A program made the translations under genes and the position numbers. DNA of 11,301 bases from CBFFRJ01 sp965644225 (GTDB taxonomy: Bacteria > Pseudomonadota > Gammaproteobacteria > Enterobacterales > Enterobacteriaceae). Positions 1 to 6,120 of the stretch are shown in pieces. Location of the stretch: positions 1-11,301 of the forward strand of contig NZ_CBFFRJ010000155.1 of the NCBI RefSeq assembly GCF_965644225.1. Reading direction: 5' to 3'. A model generated the notes under the pieces. The model worked only from the letters and a program-made list of their open reading frames with translations, was not told where the DNA came from and did no database searches. Each line of letters starts with the position of its first letter. Position 1 is the first letter of the stretch.

Positions 1-549
1 CGTAGCGAGCCATAGTTCAATATGTTGTTGAAAAAGACAGTTACTATAACTCAGGTGATTAAGGGACACAGCCTAATATCATCACCAAACAACAGGGCAA
101 TCTGGTATCGTATGCCTTCGGTTAACTGCCGATACTTCATGTTGCTCGCTCATCTGTGGTAGGAAGAACGGAATAACTTATCGGTAGTTAACCCTTCTTC
201 CCACACTCTCCATCCACATGACCGAGCGTTGCACTTATTATCTGAATTCGCGTTTGTCTGAAAAACGATTAGTAGACAATAGCGTCCGATAAATGCCATT
301 TTTCGATTAAAAATACACCGTTTTAAGGTTTTTTCTTTTTGCCTAATATATTTAAATATATCAAATAGTTACTTCAATGACGTACGTTTTCGTTCCGTTG
401 TCCTTCAGACCCTTACCTTCAAACCCCAGCATAACTCCCGATATCGGTGATTGATGACTGTATTTAAGGCGAATTCTTATAGCATTTTTTAATTTACATG
501 CCACGCTTGTCTGTGAAGTCAGGACTTATAACCTTAACGAGGATTTTGT
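1..549. other. AT-rich non-coding stretch with inverted repeats
   Basis: No convincing gene is seen on either strand. The stretch holds an imperfect 15-bp inverted repeat (120-134 and 179-193, one mismatch). A second 7-bp pair, GGAAGAA at 162-168 and TTCTTCC at 195-201, overlaps it. There is a perfect 16-bp palindrome ATATATTTAAATATAT at 346-361 inside a very AT-rich tract, and a 10-bp palindrome CCGATATCGG at 438-447. AT-rich DNA like this upstream of a foreign gene is typical of silenced promoters, but that is inference. I could not place a convincing -35/-10 pair. Confidence 0.6.
120..193. repeat. Imperfect 15-bp inverted repeat, 44-nt spacer
   Basis: The arm at 120-134 (GGTTAACTGCCGATA) and the arm at 179-193 (TATCGGTAGTTAACC) are complementary at 14 of 15 positions. 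The one mismatch could form a G:U pair in RNA. It may be a binding site for a dimeric protein, a stem of an untranscribed or small RNA, or a remnant of a mobile-element end. Nothing else nearby decides between these. Confidence 0.5.
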
Positions 550-906
550 ATGAAAAAGACAGCCATCGCATTCTCTGCATTTCTGCTGGTCACTCCAGTG
601 CTCGCCACTACCACCCATGCTACTGACGAAACGGTCGCTACAGCAAACGAGAGCGCGAACACCGCAAAGGAGAAACTGCATCAGGCGCAGAATGAAGGTG
701 AAGAGCTGAAACTGAAAGCAAAGCATGCTGCGGAAGGAGAAAGCAACAGCACCGGCAGCAAAATCAGCGAAGGTACCCAGAAAGCCTGGCATAAAACCAA
801 AGAGGGCACCGAAAAAGGCTGGGATGCAACCAAAGAAGGGGCTGAGAAGGGATGGAACAAAACCAAGGAAGGGGCTGAATCACTTAAAAAGAAAGTAACC
901 GGATAA
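550..906 (+). CDS. Small exported protein with three 11-residue repeats
   Basis: This 118-residue protein is not recognised as a named family. Residues 1 to about 24 form a signal peptide: Lys-Lys at positions 2-3, a hydrophobic core, and a Thr-His-Ala site before Thr25. The mature part is very hydrophilic, rich in Lys, Glu, Ala and Thr, with no Cys. Residues 78-110 are three tandem 11-mers of the form K-(A/G)-W-x-(K/A)-T-K-E-G-(T/A)-E, encoded by three 33-nt DNA repeats. The 11-residue period recalls LEA-type and other amphipathic-helix proteins that protect membranes or proteins under desiccation or osmotic stress; that functional link is inference. GAGG at 539-542 lies 7 nt before the ATG. 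The neighbouring kbp and yidB genes point to an envelope or osmotic-stress setting. Export to the periplasm is likely. Confidence 0.8.
   Translation: MKKTAIAFSAFLLVTPVLATTTHATDETVATANESANTAKEKLHQAQNEGEELKLKAKHAAEGESNSTGSKISEGTQKAWHKTKEGTEKGWDATKEGAEKGWNKTKEGAESLKKKVTG
781..879 (+). repeat. Three tandem 33-nt coding repeats
   Basis: Units are 781-813, 814-846 and 847-879, each coding one 11-residue repeat starting Lys-(Ala/Gly)-Trp. The units differ at many third-codon positions, so the duplication is old or held by selection on the protein, not a recent slippage event. Confidence 0.85.
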
Positions 907-1061
907 CATAATTTACTGCCCGGAAGCCGCCGGCCGATACTGGCGGATGATTTTGCCTGCAGCAGGCTGGTGTGTATTTTGCGACATTACAGATGCAATT
1001 GCTCAGACGTCGGAAATTGCCGCTTCCTCAGATACCTGGCATTTATACGCTATTTTTACCG

Positions 1062-1089
1062 GTTCATGATTAAGTTATTCATCATGAAC
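1062..1089. promoter_or_regulatory. 9-bp perfect inverted repeat upstream of kbp
   Basis: GTTCATGAT (1062-1070) and ATCATGAAC (1081-1089) are exact reverse complements separated by 10 nt. They end 20 nt before the kbp start codon. The position fits an operator for a dimeric regulator or a 5' leader hairpin just ahead of the ribosome binding site. Which regulator is unknown. The 203-nt gap between the two genes holds no other clear signal. Confidence 0.5.
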
Positions 1090-1109
1090 AATAACAGAGG
1101 TAATGAAAA

Positions 1110-1565
1110 ATGGGATTATTAAGTTTTGTGAAAGAGGCGGGCGAGAAAATTCTGGATGCCGTTTCTGGCGGAAGTAAGGAAGATCAGGCTGAAAAGCTGA
1201 AAAAACATATTGGTAGTCTTAACCTTCCCGGAGCTGAAAACGTCAGTATTGCTGTGGCGGAAGATGGTAGCGCGACGGTAACAGGCGATGTCGGCTCACA
1301 GGAAGATAAGGAAAAAATTCTGGTGGCCGTAGGTAACGTGGCAGGGGTCGGGCAGGTCAATGACAGCGTTACTGTCACGCAGAGCGGAGCAGAAAGCCGC
1401 TATTACACGGTGAAATCCGGTGACACCCTGAGCGCCATTGCGAAAGCAATGTATGGCACAGCCAGTGACTATCAGCGTATTTTTGAAGCCAATAAACCGA
1501 TGCTGACTCATCCCGATAAAATCTATCCGGGGCAGGTGCTGATTATTCCTGCAGATAAGCAGTGA
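1110..1565 (+). CDS. kbp: Kbp/YgaU-like potassium-binding BON-LysM protein
   Basis: This 151-residue protein matches the E. coli Kbp (YgaU) pattern throughout, including the start MGL(L/F)xFVK-AGEK, and has nearly the same length (about 149 residues in E. coli). Residues about 25-90 form a BON domain and about 98-147 a LysM domain (YYTVKSGDTLSAIAK, then EANKPML and KIYPGQVL). The E. coli protein is a cytoplasmic K+ sensor needed for normal growth at high external potassium and is induced by osmotic stress. There is no signal peptide, as in the family. GAGG at 1097-1100 precedes the ATG by 9 nt; an earlier ATG at 1103 is out of frame. yidB follows after 37 nt and is probably co-transcribed. 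This is an accessory copy, since enterobacterial chromosomes normally have their own; that the copy is on a plasmid or island is inferred. Confidence 0.9.
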   Translation: MGLLSFVKEAGEKILDAVSGGSKEDQAEKLKKHIGSLNLPGAENVSIAVAEDGSATVTGDVGSQEDKEKILVAVGNVAGVGQVNDSVTVTQSGAESRYYTVKSGDTLSAIAKAMYGTASDYQRIFEANKPMLTHPDKIYPGQVLIIPADKQ

Positions 1566-1602
1566 ATCCGGGTGTATCAGCAATATTTTTAAGGAGTCTG
1601 TA

Positions 1603-1998
1603 ATGGGATTATTAGATATAATTGGCGGCATGTCTGACGGGCAGCCAGGTAAAGCTGAACAGCTTCAGACGATCATGACCTGGATTGAGCAGCAGGGCGG
1701 GATTCAGGGCATTATGGAAAAATTCCGCAATGGTGGCTTAGGTGAAATCGTCGAATCATGGATTAGCCAGCAGAGTAACATGCCGGTGAGCAGCGAGCAG
1801 ATCACCTCGGTATTCGGTTCGCCTGCACTTCAGGAGCTCGGGGCAAAACTGGGCATCGATTCGCAGACTGCCACGGCACTGATTTCTGAATACCTGCCAA
1901 AAATCGTCGATGGTCTCTCGCCACAGGGCGAAACGGCGGCTCAGGGTGATCTGGTTTCCGCAGGGCTTAATCTGCTGAAAGGTAAATTATTTGGTTAA
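1603..1998 (+). CDS. yidB: YidB-like DUF937 protein
   Basis: This 131-residue protein has the size and layout of E. coli YidB (about 132 residues, DUF937). It starts MGLLD, has the glycine-rich segment EQQGGIQGIMEKFRNGGLGE near residues 28-47, then a LGAKLGID-type helix, EYLPKIVDGLSPQGE, and a C-terminal LLKGKLFG. Function is not firmly established. The C-terminal part resembles the helical fold seen in DUF937 proteins, and there is no signal peptide or membrane span. AAGGAG lies just ahead of the ATG, and the gene follows kbp by 37 nt, so an operon is likely. The first codons of kbp and yidB are nearly identical (ATGGGATTATTA), probably because both families share the MGL start. Confidence 0.88.
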   Translation: MGLLDIIGGMSDGQPGKAEQLQTIMTWIEQQGGIQGIMEKFRNGGLGEIVESWISQQSNMPVSSEQITSVFGSPALQELGAKLGIDSQTATALISEYLPKIVDGLSPQGETAAQGDLVSAGLNLLKGKLFG

Positions 1999-2021
1999 AT
2001 GCCTGCCGTTAAAGCATTGCT

Positions 2022-2050
2022 CCTAAAAAAGTCGGGGCCTGAAGTGCCCC
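2022..2050 (-). terminator. Possible intrinsic terminator on the minus strand
   Basis: On the minus strand a GGGGC / GCCCC stem (2046-2050 and 2034-2038) with a 7-nt loop is followed by GAC and then six T residues (complement of the A run at 2025-2030). This could end leftward transcription from the gene stopping at 2232. On the plus strand there is no T tract after the stem. It looks like one half of a bidirectional terminator that once followed yidB and was cut at about 2051. Confidence 0.5.
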
Positions 2051-2051
2051 C

Positions 2052-2083
2052 CCGGGTAGCTGGCCTGCAGTGCAGCTACCCGG
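2052..2083. repeat. 11-bp perfect inverted repeat (hairpin)
   Basis: CCGGGTAGCTG at 2052-2062 and CAGCTACCCGG at 2073-2083 are exact reverse complements around a 10-nt loop. Neither side has a T tract, so it is not an obvious terminator. A second short hairpin, CCAGCCG-ACA-CGGCTGG, lies at 2180-2196. The block 2051-2231 has no credible gene: the open frame across 1999-2280 lacks a ribosome binding site and has no protein-like composition. Confidence 0.7.
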
Positions 2084-2231
2084 AAATGGTCTGGAAACCG
2101 GTGGCGCGGCCCCCGCCCCACATTGACTCTATTCTGGGACGTGATCTGGTTCACGCCAATGTCAGCTGCTACAAGTACCCCAGCCGACACGGCTGGCTAT
2201 GTAACAGGATGTGGCGACGTATAACAGTTTT

Positions 2232-2663
2232 TTACTTCATGAAATCACAGTCAGACGTCCACTTGACGAATTCAGCCTGATAGATACTTTTGTCGGAAGA
2301 GAGGAATTCTATATACCCCTCAACTGCATCACCTTCACTTCCGGGTTTTATGGTTGAGCGTAAGGCCGGCTGAAAAATTTTAGGTTTAATTCTAACCCTG
2401 TTGCCTTCATCAGTTGCATAAAAGCAGCCTTTGGCCAAATCGATGTTTTTTGTGCCGGTATTGATGATTGAGAGGTTAAACCGTTTCATGTACATCGGCT
2501 TTCCATTGTTTATCATAGTCCCTTGCTCACTGGTTTCACTTATCAAAAGATGAGTGAGCACGTCTTTATCCATATCTGTTGAATTTTGTCCGTAACTCAC
2601 GGGGGCGAATGTGGAGAGCGTGCCTAGCAGCAGGGCTGAGGCCACCGCCTTTTTAAATGTCAT
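2232..2663 (-). CDS. Small exported protein, possibly DUF4354-like
   Basis: The 143-residue product starts at the ATG ending at 2663, with GAGG 8 nt upstream; a longer version would need a TTG start inside that ribosome binding site. Residues 1 to about 25 form a signal peptide (Lys-Lys, hydrophobic stretch, Ser-Tyr-Gly cleavage region). The mature part is a likely beta-sandwich, with an FNLSIINTGTKNIDLAKGCFY segment giving way to charged strands and a C-terminal FVKWTSDCDF. Two cysteines (in KGCF and SDCD) could form a disulfide in the periplasm. The pattern recalls the DUF4354 family from memory, which I cannot confirm; no function is known. The gene lies 60 nt downstream of the serine recombinase in the same direction, without a clear terminator between them. 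Confidence 0.75.
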   Translation of the reverse strand: MTFKKAVASALLLGTLSTFAPVSYGQNSTDMDKDVLTHLLISETSEQGTMINNGKPMYMKRFNLSIINTGTKNIDLAKGCFYATDEGNRVRIKPKIFQPALRSTIKPGSEGDAVEGYIEFLSSDKSIYQAEFVKWTSDCDFMK

Positions 2664-2723
2664 AACTAACCTCAATCTTGGGTTCCATTTGTGAAAAAAT
2701 AAGCATCCGTGTCTGGCATTAAA

Positions 2724-3290
2724 TCAGGCCTCTTTGATCCGGTGTCTGGCGAGAAGACGCACCACGGTGGAAGGATGAACACGGAACAGGCGGGCGGCAT
2801 CAGCGCCCGTTTTCTGACCCGATGAGACAAGCGAGACAATCTCTTTTTGCTGCTGTGGCGTTAGTTTGGGCCTCCGTCCACCAATCCGACCATCCTGCCG
2901 GGCTGCAGCAAGTCCGTTCCTTGTCCGCTCACGAAGCATGGCACGTTCAAATTCAGCAAAAGAGCCAATGATCTGCATCATCATCCTTCCTGCCGGAGTG
3001 GATGTATCAATATTTTCGGTAATACTGCAGAAATCAGCCCCCGCGTGTTCAATCTTCTCCAGCGTCACTAATAAATCCTTCAACGAGCGGGAAAGGCGGT
3101 CCAGTTTCCATACAATGACCTGATCACCTTTTCGTAGCTGCTGCAAAAGTCGCTGTAACTCAGGCCGGTCCCATCGTCCGCCGGATGCTTTTTCCTCGAA
3201 TATCAGTTCACACCCGGCTGACTTTAGTGCTGCTATCTGAGCCTGAGTATCCTGTTCCAGTGTCGAAACCCGGGCATAACCGATAAGCAT
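2724..3290 (-). CDS. Serine recombinase, resolvase/invertase family
   Basis: The 188-residue protein opens MLIGYARVSTLEQD, placing the catalytic serine at residue 9. Later family motifs are VIVWKLDRLSRSLKDLL, the TPAGRMMMQIIGSFAEFER segment, and RERTRNGLAAAR. The C-terminal about 45 residues form a helix-turn-helix DNA-binding domain (GADAARLFRVHPSTVVRLL). This is the full length of a Tn3/Hin-type small serine recombinase. It would cut and rejoin DNA through a phosphoserine link at paired crossover sites. AGGA lies 9 nt before the ATG ending at 3290; the in-frame extension to 3347 has no such signal. No matching transposase lies beside it, so it may be a plasmid multimer resolvase, an invertase or an orphan. 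The palindrome at 3381-3402 is a candidate target. Confidence 0.93.
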   Translation of the reverse strand: MLIGYARVSTLEQDTQAQIAALKSAGCELIFEEKASGGRWDRPELQRLLQQLRKGDQVIVWKLDRLSRSLKDLLVTLEKIEHAGADFCSITENIDTSTPAGRMMMQIIGSFAEFERAMLRERTRNGLAAARQDGRIGGRRPKLTPQQQKEIVSLVSSGQKTGADAARLFRVHPSTVVRLLARHRIKEA

Positions 3291-3323
3291 GATTGCGATT
3301 TCCTGTTGCCATTTGTTATTATT

Positions 3324-3402
3324 TTGCAATATATTTTCGCAACGCACAAGGCCGCATATTTACGTTGTCAGGAAAGAGATTGCATAAACGAACGTTTATG
3401 CA
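3324..3402. promoter_or_regulatory. Candidate recombination site upstream of the recombinase
   Basis: At 3381-3402 the half-sites TGCATAAACG and CGTTTATGCA are exact reverse complements around a central AA dinucleotide, giving a 22-bp site. Serine invertase and resolvase crossover sites have this form: two inverted half-sites flanking a 2-bp centre where staggered cuts are made. A weaker imperfect repeat, TTGC at 3324-3327 paired with GCAA at 3339-3342, lies closer to the gene and could be an accessory subsite. The site is 91 nt from the recombinase start, where such enzymes often also repress their own promoter. Its role is inferred. Confidence 0.5.
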
Positions 3403-3556
3403 TCGTGGTGAGGCGAAGAAAAGTTAACAGTTACCGCAGCAGCCCGGTCACTTTCCCAAAATTCAGGTGGCCGGTCTAACGTCTGCTCAGTGCCAAAAGC
3501 AGTCGTTTTGCGATAAAAATCTGCCAACCAATGGTCGACAGACAGGTTGATTATAT
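3396..3556 (-). pseudogene. C-terminal remnant of an unrecognised gene cut by IS66
   Basis: From the inferred IS66 boundary at 3556, one frame runs leftward for about 53 codons and ends at a stop at 3396. The peptide has protein-like composition, with segments VDHWLADFYRKTTAF, EQTLDRPPEFWE and a C-terminal SPHHDA. The frame continues into the insertion sequence by chance. I do not recognise the family. There is no start codon with a ribosome binding site in this piece, so it is most likely the tail of a gene whose front half has been lost or lies elsewhere. It could also be a chance open frame. Confidence 0.4.
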
Positions 3557-3604
3557 GTAAGCGCCCCGGCAACGACGTCTGTCGACGTACCTTTAATCCG
3601 GTGA

Positions 3605-3641
3605 TGATAGAGTCCACTTAATTTTTAAATGGACTCTATCA
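3605..3641. repeat. 12-bp perfect inverted repeat before IS66 tnpA
   Basis: TGATAGAGTCCA (3605-3616) and TGGACTCTATCA (3630-3641) are exact reverse complements with a 13-nt AT-rich spacer that itself can pair (TTAA/TTAA-like). The right arm ends 3 nt before the tnpA start codon, so in mRNA the hairpin would occupy the place of the ribosome binding site. A translational brake on transposase, or an operator, are both plausible; neither is shown. Confidence 0.7.
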
Positions 3642-3644
3642 CAA

Positions 3645-4058
3645 ATGACCCAACCGACAGACCCACGCCATCGGGCTACCTACTCCATGCCGTTAAAACT
3701 CGACCTGGTTCAGCGATCACTGCAACCCGGTGCCTGTGTGGCACGGCTTGCCCGCCAGAACGGGATTAATGACAACCTGCTGTTCACCTGGCGTCAGCGC
3801 TATCGTCATCTGGTTGATGAGCCATCTGATACACCCCCAGCACCGGCCATTATCAGTGACGATATCGTTCCTGTTGTGACCACCGAATACTCACGACCCG
3901 CGCTGCCCGAGCTCCCGGCAGCATCAGCGCAAAGCCTGCCACCGGATGCCGGGCAATGCTGTGAGGTCAGTATCGGCCGTGCACGCCTGAAGCTGTCCGG
4001 CAACCTCACCCCGGCCATGCTGTCGGCTCTGGTTCGCGAACTGAAGAGAGGTGGCTGA
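3645..4058 (+). CDS. tnpA: IS66-family TnpA
   Basis: The 137-residue protein matches the first IS66 reading frame. Residues about 14-52 hold a helix-turn-helix of the IS3-OrfA/IS66 type (MPLKLDLVQRSL, then ARLARQNGINDNLLFTWRQRY). The C-terminal part (CEVSIGRARLKLSGNL and ALVRELKRGG) is typical of this protein. It binds the element ends and works with TnpB and TnpC. No Shine-Dalgarno sequence precedes the ATG; the upstream hairpin sits there. The nearby ATG at 3629 is out of frame. Its stop overlaps the start of tnpB (TGATG), so tnpB translation is coupled. Confidence 0.9.
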   Translation: MTQPTDPRHRATYSMPLKLDLVQRSLQPGACVARLARQNGINDNLLFTWRQRYRHLVDEPSDTPPAPAIISDDIVPVVTTEYSRPALPELPAASAQSLPPDAGQCCEVSIGRARLKLSGNLTPAMLSALVRELKRGG

Positions 4059-4405
4059 TGATATCCCTTCCTGCGGGTTCCCGCATCTGGCTGGTGACGG
4101 GCGTTACCGACATGAGAAACGGCTTCAACGGCCTGGCCTCCCGCGTGCAGAATGTCCTCAACGAGGACCCATTCAGCGGCCACCTGTTCATCTTCCGGGG
4201 GCGCCGTGGTGATATGGTAAAGCTACTGTGGTCCGATGAGGATGGTCTGTGCCTGTTCATCAAACGTCTTGAGCGTGGACACTTTGTCTGGCCCGCTGTC
4301 AGCGACGGGAAGATCCATCTGACCCCGGCGCAACTGGCTATGCTGCTGGAAGGCCTCAACTGGAAACATCCACAGCCACCACAACGTCCTGGCCTGCGGG
4401 TGTAA
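4058..4405 (+). CDS. tnpB: IS66-family TnpB (Orf2)
   Basis: The 115-residue product is a complete IS66 Orf2 protein. It shows VTDMRNGFNGLASRVQNVL near residues 16-34, FIFRGRRGDMVKLLWSDEDG near 45-64, and FVWPAV further on, all family landmarks. The family is required for efficient transposition of IS66 elements, though its biochemical role is not clear. It starts within the tnpA stop codon and ends 20 nt before tnpC. It appears intact. Confidence 0.94.
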   Translation: MISLPAGSRIWLVTGVTDMRNGFNGLASRVQNVLNEDPFSGHLFIFRGRRGDMVKLLWSDEDGLCLFIKRLERGHFVWPAVSDGKIHLTPAQLAMLLEGLNWKHPQPPQRPGLRV

Positions 4406-4425
4406 CCTGTTGTAATGTCGGGTGT

Positions 4426-5687
4426 ATGAAAAATGAACTCCCTGACGATATCGACCAGTTAAAAGCCATGCTGCGTAAACAGCGGGCGATGCTGAACGAC
4501 CAGCAGACCCGGTTGCGCCAGTATGCAGGCCAGGTGGCGGGTTATGAGCAGGAAATCAACCGCCTGAAAGCACAGCTGGATAAACTACGGCGAATGCTGT
4601 TCGGTCAGAGTTCGGAAAAGAGCCGTAATAAGCTGGAAAACAAAATCCGCCAGGCAGAGAAACGGTTGTCAGAGCTGGAAAGCCGACTGGAGGCGGCAAA
4701 AACCTGCCTGAATGGCAACGAGCCGGTACCGGATATACCCGCAGATAGTGTTGTCGTGTCGCAAACGACGCCAGAAAAACCCACCCGCCACACCGCCCGA
4801 AAACCGCTGCCAGCCGACCTGCCTCGGGAAACACAGACCTTACTGCCAGCGACCAGCGTCTGCCCGTCATGTGGTGGAGAGCTGAAGGTGATGGGAGAAA
4901 CTCTCTCTGAGCAACTGGAGATCATCAAAACCGCCTTTAAAATCATCGAAACGGTCCGACCGAAGCTGGCGTGCAGCCGGTGCGACGTTATCGTGCAGGC
5001 CCCGCTCCCGGCAAAGCCGATAGAAGGCAGTCGTGTGGGCAGCAGCCTGCTGGCCCGCATCCTGGTCGGAAAATATGTGGAGCATACGCCGCTGTACCGG
5101 CAGACTGAAATCTACGCCCGTCATGGACTGGCGCTGAGCCGTAATACGATGGTCCGCTGGGTCGCGATGATGGGCAACCGGCTTCGTCCGCTGCATGAGG
5201 CGCTCAACCAGTACGTTCTGCAGGCTGGCAAGGTGCACACTGATGACACGCCGGTCAGGGTGCTGGAGCCCGGGAGTGGTAAAACGCGAACCGGTCGGCT
5301 GTGGGTCTACGTCCGGGATGACCGTAACGCCGGGGTGCCAGAACCGCCGGCAGTCTGGTTCTCGTACTCAGCGGACCGTAAGGGGGAACATCCTCAGCGA
5401 CATCTCTCAGGGTACAGAGGCGTGCTTCAGGCAGATGCGTACGGTGCTTACGACACGCTGTATGAGTCCGGGCACATCAGAGAAGCAGCGTGCATGGCGC
5501 ATGCCAGAAGGAAAATCCACGATGAGCATGTTCGACGCCCGACAGAAATGACGAATGAAGCGCTGAAACGTATAGGTGCGTTGTATGCCATCGAGGCGGA
5601 AATACGCGGCAGCCCGGCCGGGAAACGGCTGCAGATAAGAAAAGCACGGTCGGTTCCGCTGATGGCGTCGCTGCACGAGTGGATAGA
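4426..5687 (+). pseudogene. tnpC: IS66-family TnpC transposase, C-terminally truncated
   Basis: The genuine part covers about 420 residues against about 510-520 for full members. It has an N-terminal coiled coil (residues about 8-92), the RRMLFGQSSEK motif near 55-64, a zinc-finger-like pair of CxxC motifs (Cys146/149 and Cys183/186), then the DDE domain with Asp273-Asp274 (HTDDTPV) and Asp337 (QADAYGAYD). The match stops at LHEWIE; the conserved NNAAER region that carries the catalytic Glu is missing. The frame stays open to 5763, but those last residues come from the inserted Tn3-family end, so the protein should be inactive. Confidence 0.9.
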
Positions 5688-5725
5688 GGGGTTCTACGCC
5701 GGAACCGCCGAAATTTCCGTTACCC
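5688..5725 (+). repeat. Probable Tn3-family terminal inverted repeat
   Basis: GGGG at 5688 marks the exact point where tnpC homology stops, and the following 38 bases end in a TTTCCGTTA stretch, comparable to the ACGTTAAG inner end of Tn3-type repeats. The stop codon of the Tn3 transposase remnant (5720-5722) falls inside it, the usual place for a tnpA 3' end. A 5-bp target duplication would begin ATAGA (5683-5687); the other copy is not visible. Confidence 0.5.
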
Positions 5726-5993
5726 CAGTTTTAACCCGGCAGCCAGCGCATCCAGGTCGATAATTTCATTGCTGCTCTGGAAGGTATAATGCCCGTTCAG
5801 CAAAATATGCTGCCAGTCCACCGGCGATATCCCGGTCAGAGCCTCAATGCCCTTGTCGTTGCCTTCGACTTCCAGTCGTTTCAGTAATCTCGACAGGATC
5901 GCTGAGTTGTAATAAACGATCGTGTTGCAGATTAACCGCCGGCACTGATTACTGATGTCCGTTTCAATGTCGTTTTACGGGTTAACTCCTTCT
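5720..5993 (-). pseudogene. 3' remnant of a Tn3-family transposase
   Basis: Read leftward, the last about 85 residues of a Tn3-family TnpA are clear: SNQCRRLICNTIVYYNSAI, then SPVDWQHILLNGHYTFQSS and a C-terminal IDLDALAAGLKLG. This is the conserved C-terminal region of the DDE transposase domain. Upstream, family-like residues QKELTR at about 5975-5992 are in a different frame from the rest; a missing base in the AAAA run near 5976 would join them, so the gene is frameshifted. Beyond about 5993 the similarity stops. The remnant lacks all catalytic aspartates and cannot function. Its family signature is close to the one expected for the transposase starting at 9930, but in the opposite orientation. 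Confidence 0.8.
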
Positions 5994-6053
5994 GTCTGAA
6001 CGGCTGATTTTTCTCCGGGCATCGATATCGTCCAGCCTGATACGGACACTCTG

Positions 6054-6091
6054 GGGGACGTTTGCGGGAGGGAGCGAAATCCTACGCTAAG
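6054..6091 (+). repeat. 38-bp Tn3-family terminal inverted repeat
   Basis: The sequence begins GGGGACGTTTGCGGGAGG and ends CCTACGCTAAG, exactly 38 bp. The GGGG outer end and TACGCTAAG inner end are the hallmarks of Tn3-family repeats, and the orientation puts the transposon body to the right. I found no complementary copy in the window, so the partner lies beyond 11301 or is lost. It is probably the left end of the unit carrying the hydrolase, regulator, VOC, tnpR and tnpA genes. Confidence 0.85.
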
Positions 6092-6120
6092 CCGATAGCA
6101 GACAACGCGTTGCCAGCCCA

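Larger units (their letters stand above)
3557..5687 (+). mobile_element. IS66-family insertion sequence, right end missing
   Basis: The left end begins GTAAGCGCCCCGGC at 3557, the GTAAGCG start typical of IS66 elements. The three-gene order tnpA-tnpB-tnpC follows. IS66 elements usually make 8-bp target duplications; the left copy would be 3549-3556 (GATTATAT), but the right end is absent because tnpC is cut at about 5687 by Tn3-family DNA. The element cannot transpose by itself. Its exact name needs an ISfinder comparison. Confidence 0.85.

Noticed and set aside
346..361. AT-rich palindrome considered as part of a replication origin
   Set aside because: No iterons, DnaA-box cluster or rep gene lies nearby, so an origin cannot be supported.
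781..879. Tandem 33-nt repeats considered as plasmid iterons or a CRISPR-like array
   Set aside because: They lie in frame within a coding region, are directly adjacent without spacers, and vary mainly at third codon positions, so they are protein repeats.
1999..2280. Open frame of 93 codons directly after yidB
   Set aside because: It starts on the base after the yidB stop without a ribosome binding site, crosses several hairpins and a suspected junction, overlaps the 3' end of the opposite gene, and its product has no protein-like pattern.
2664..2675. TTG start extending the exported protein by four residues
   Set aside because: The TTG is part of the ribosome binding site region (TTGAGG) of the downstream ATG, and the signal peptide is well formed from that ATG.
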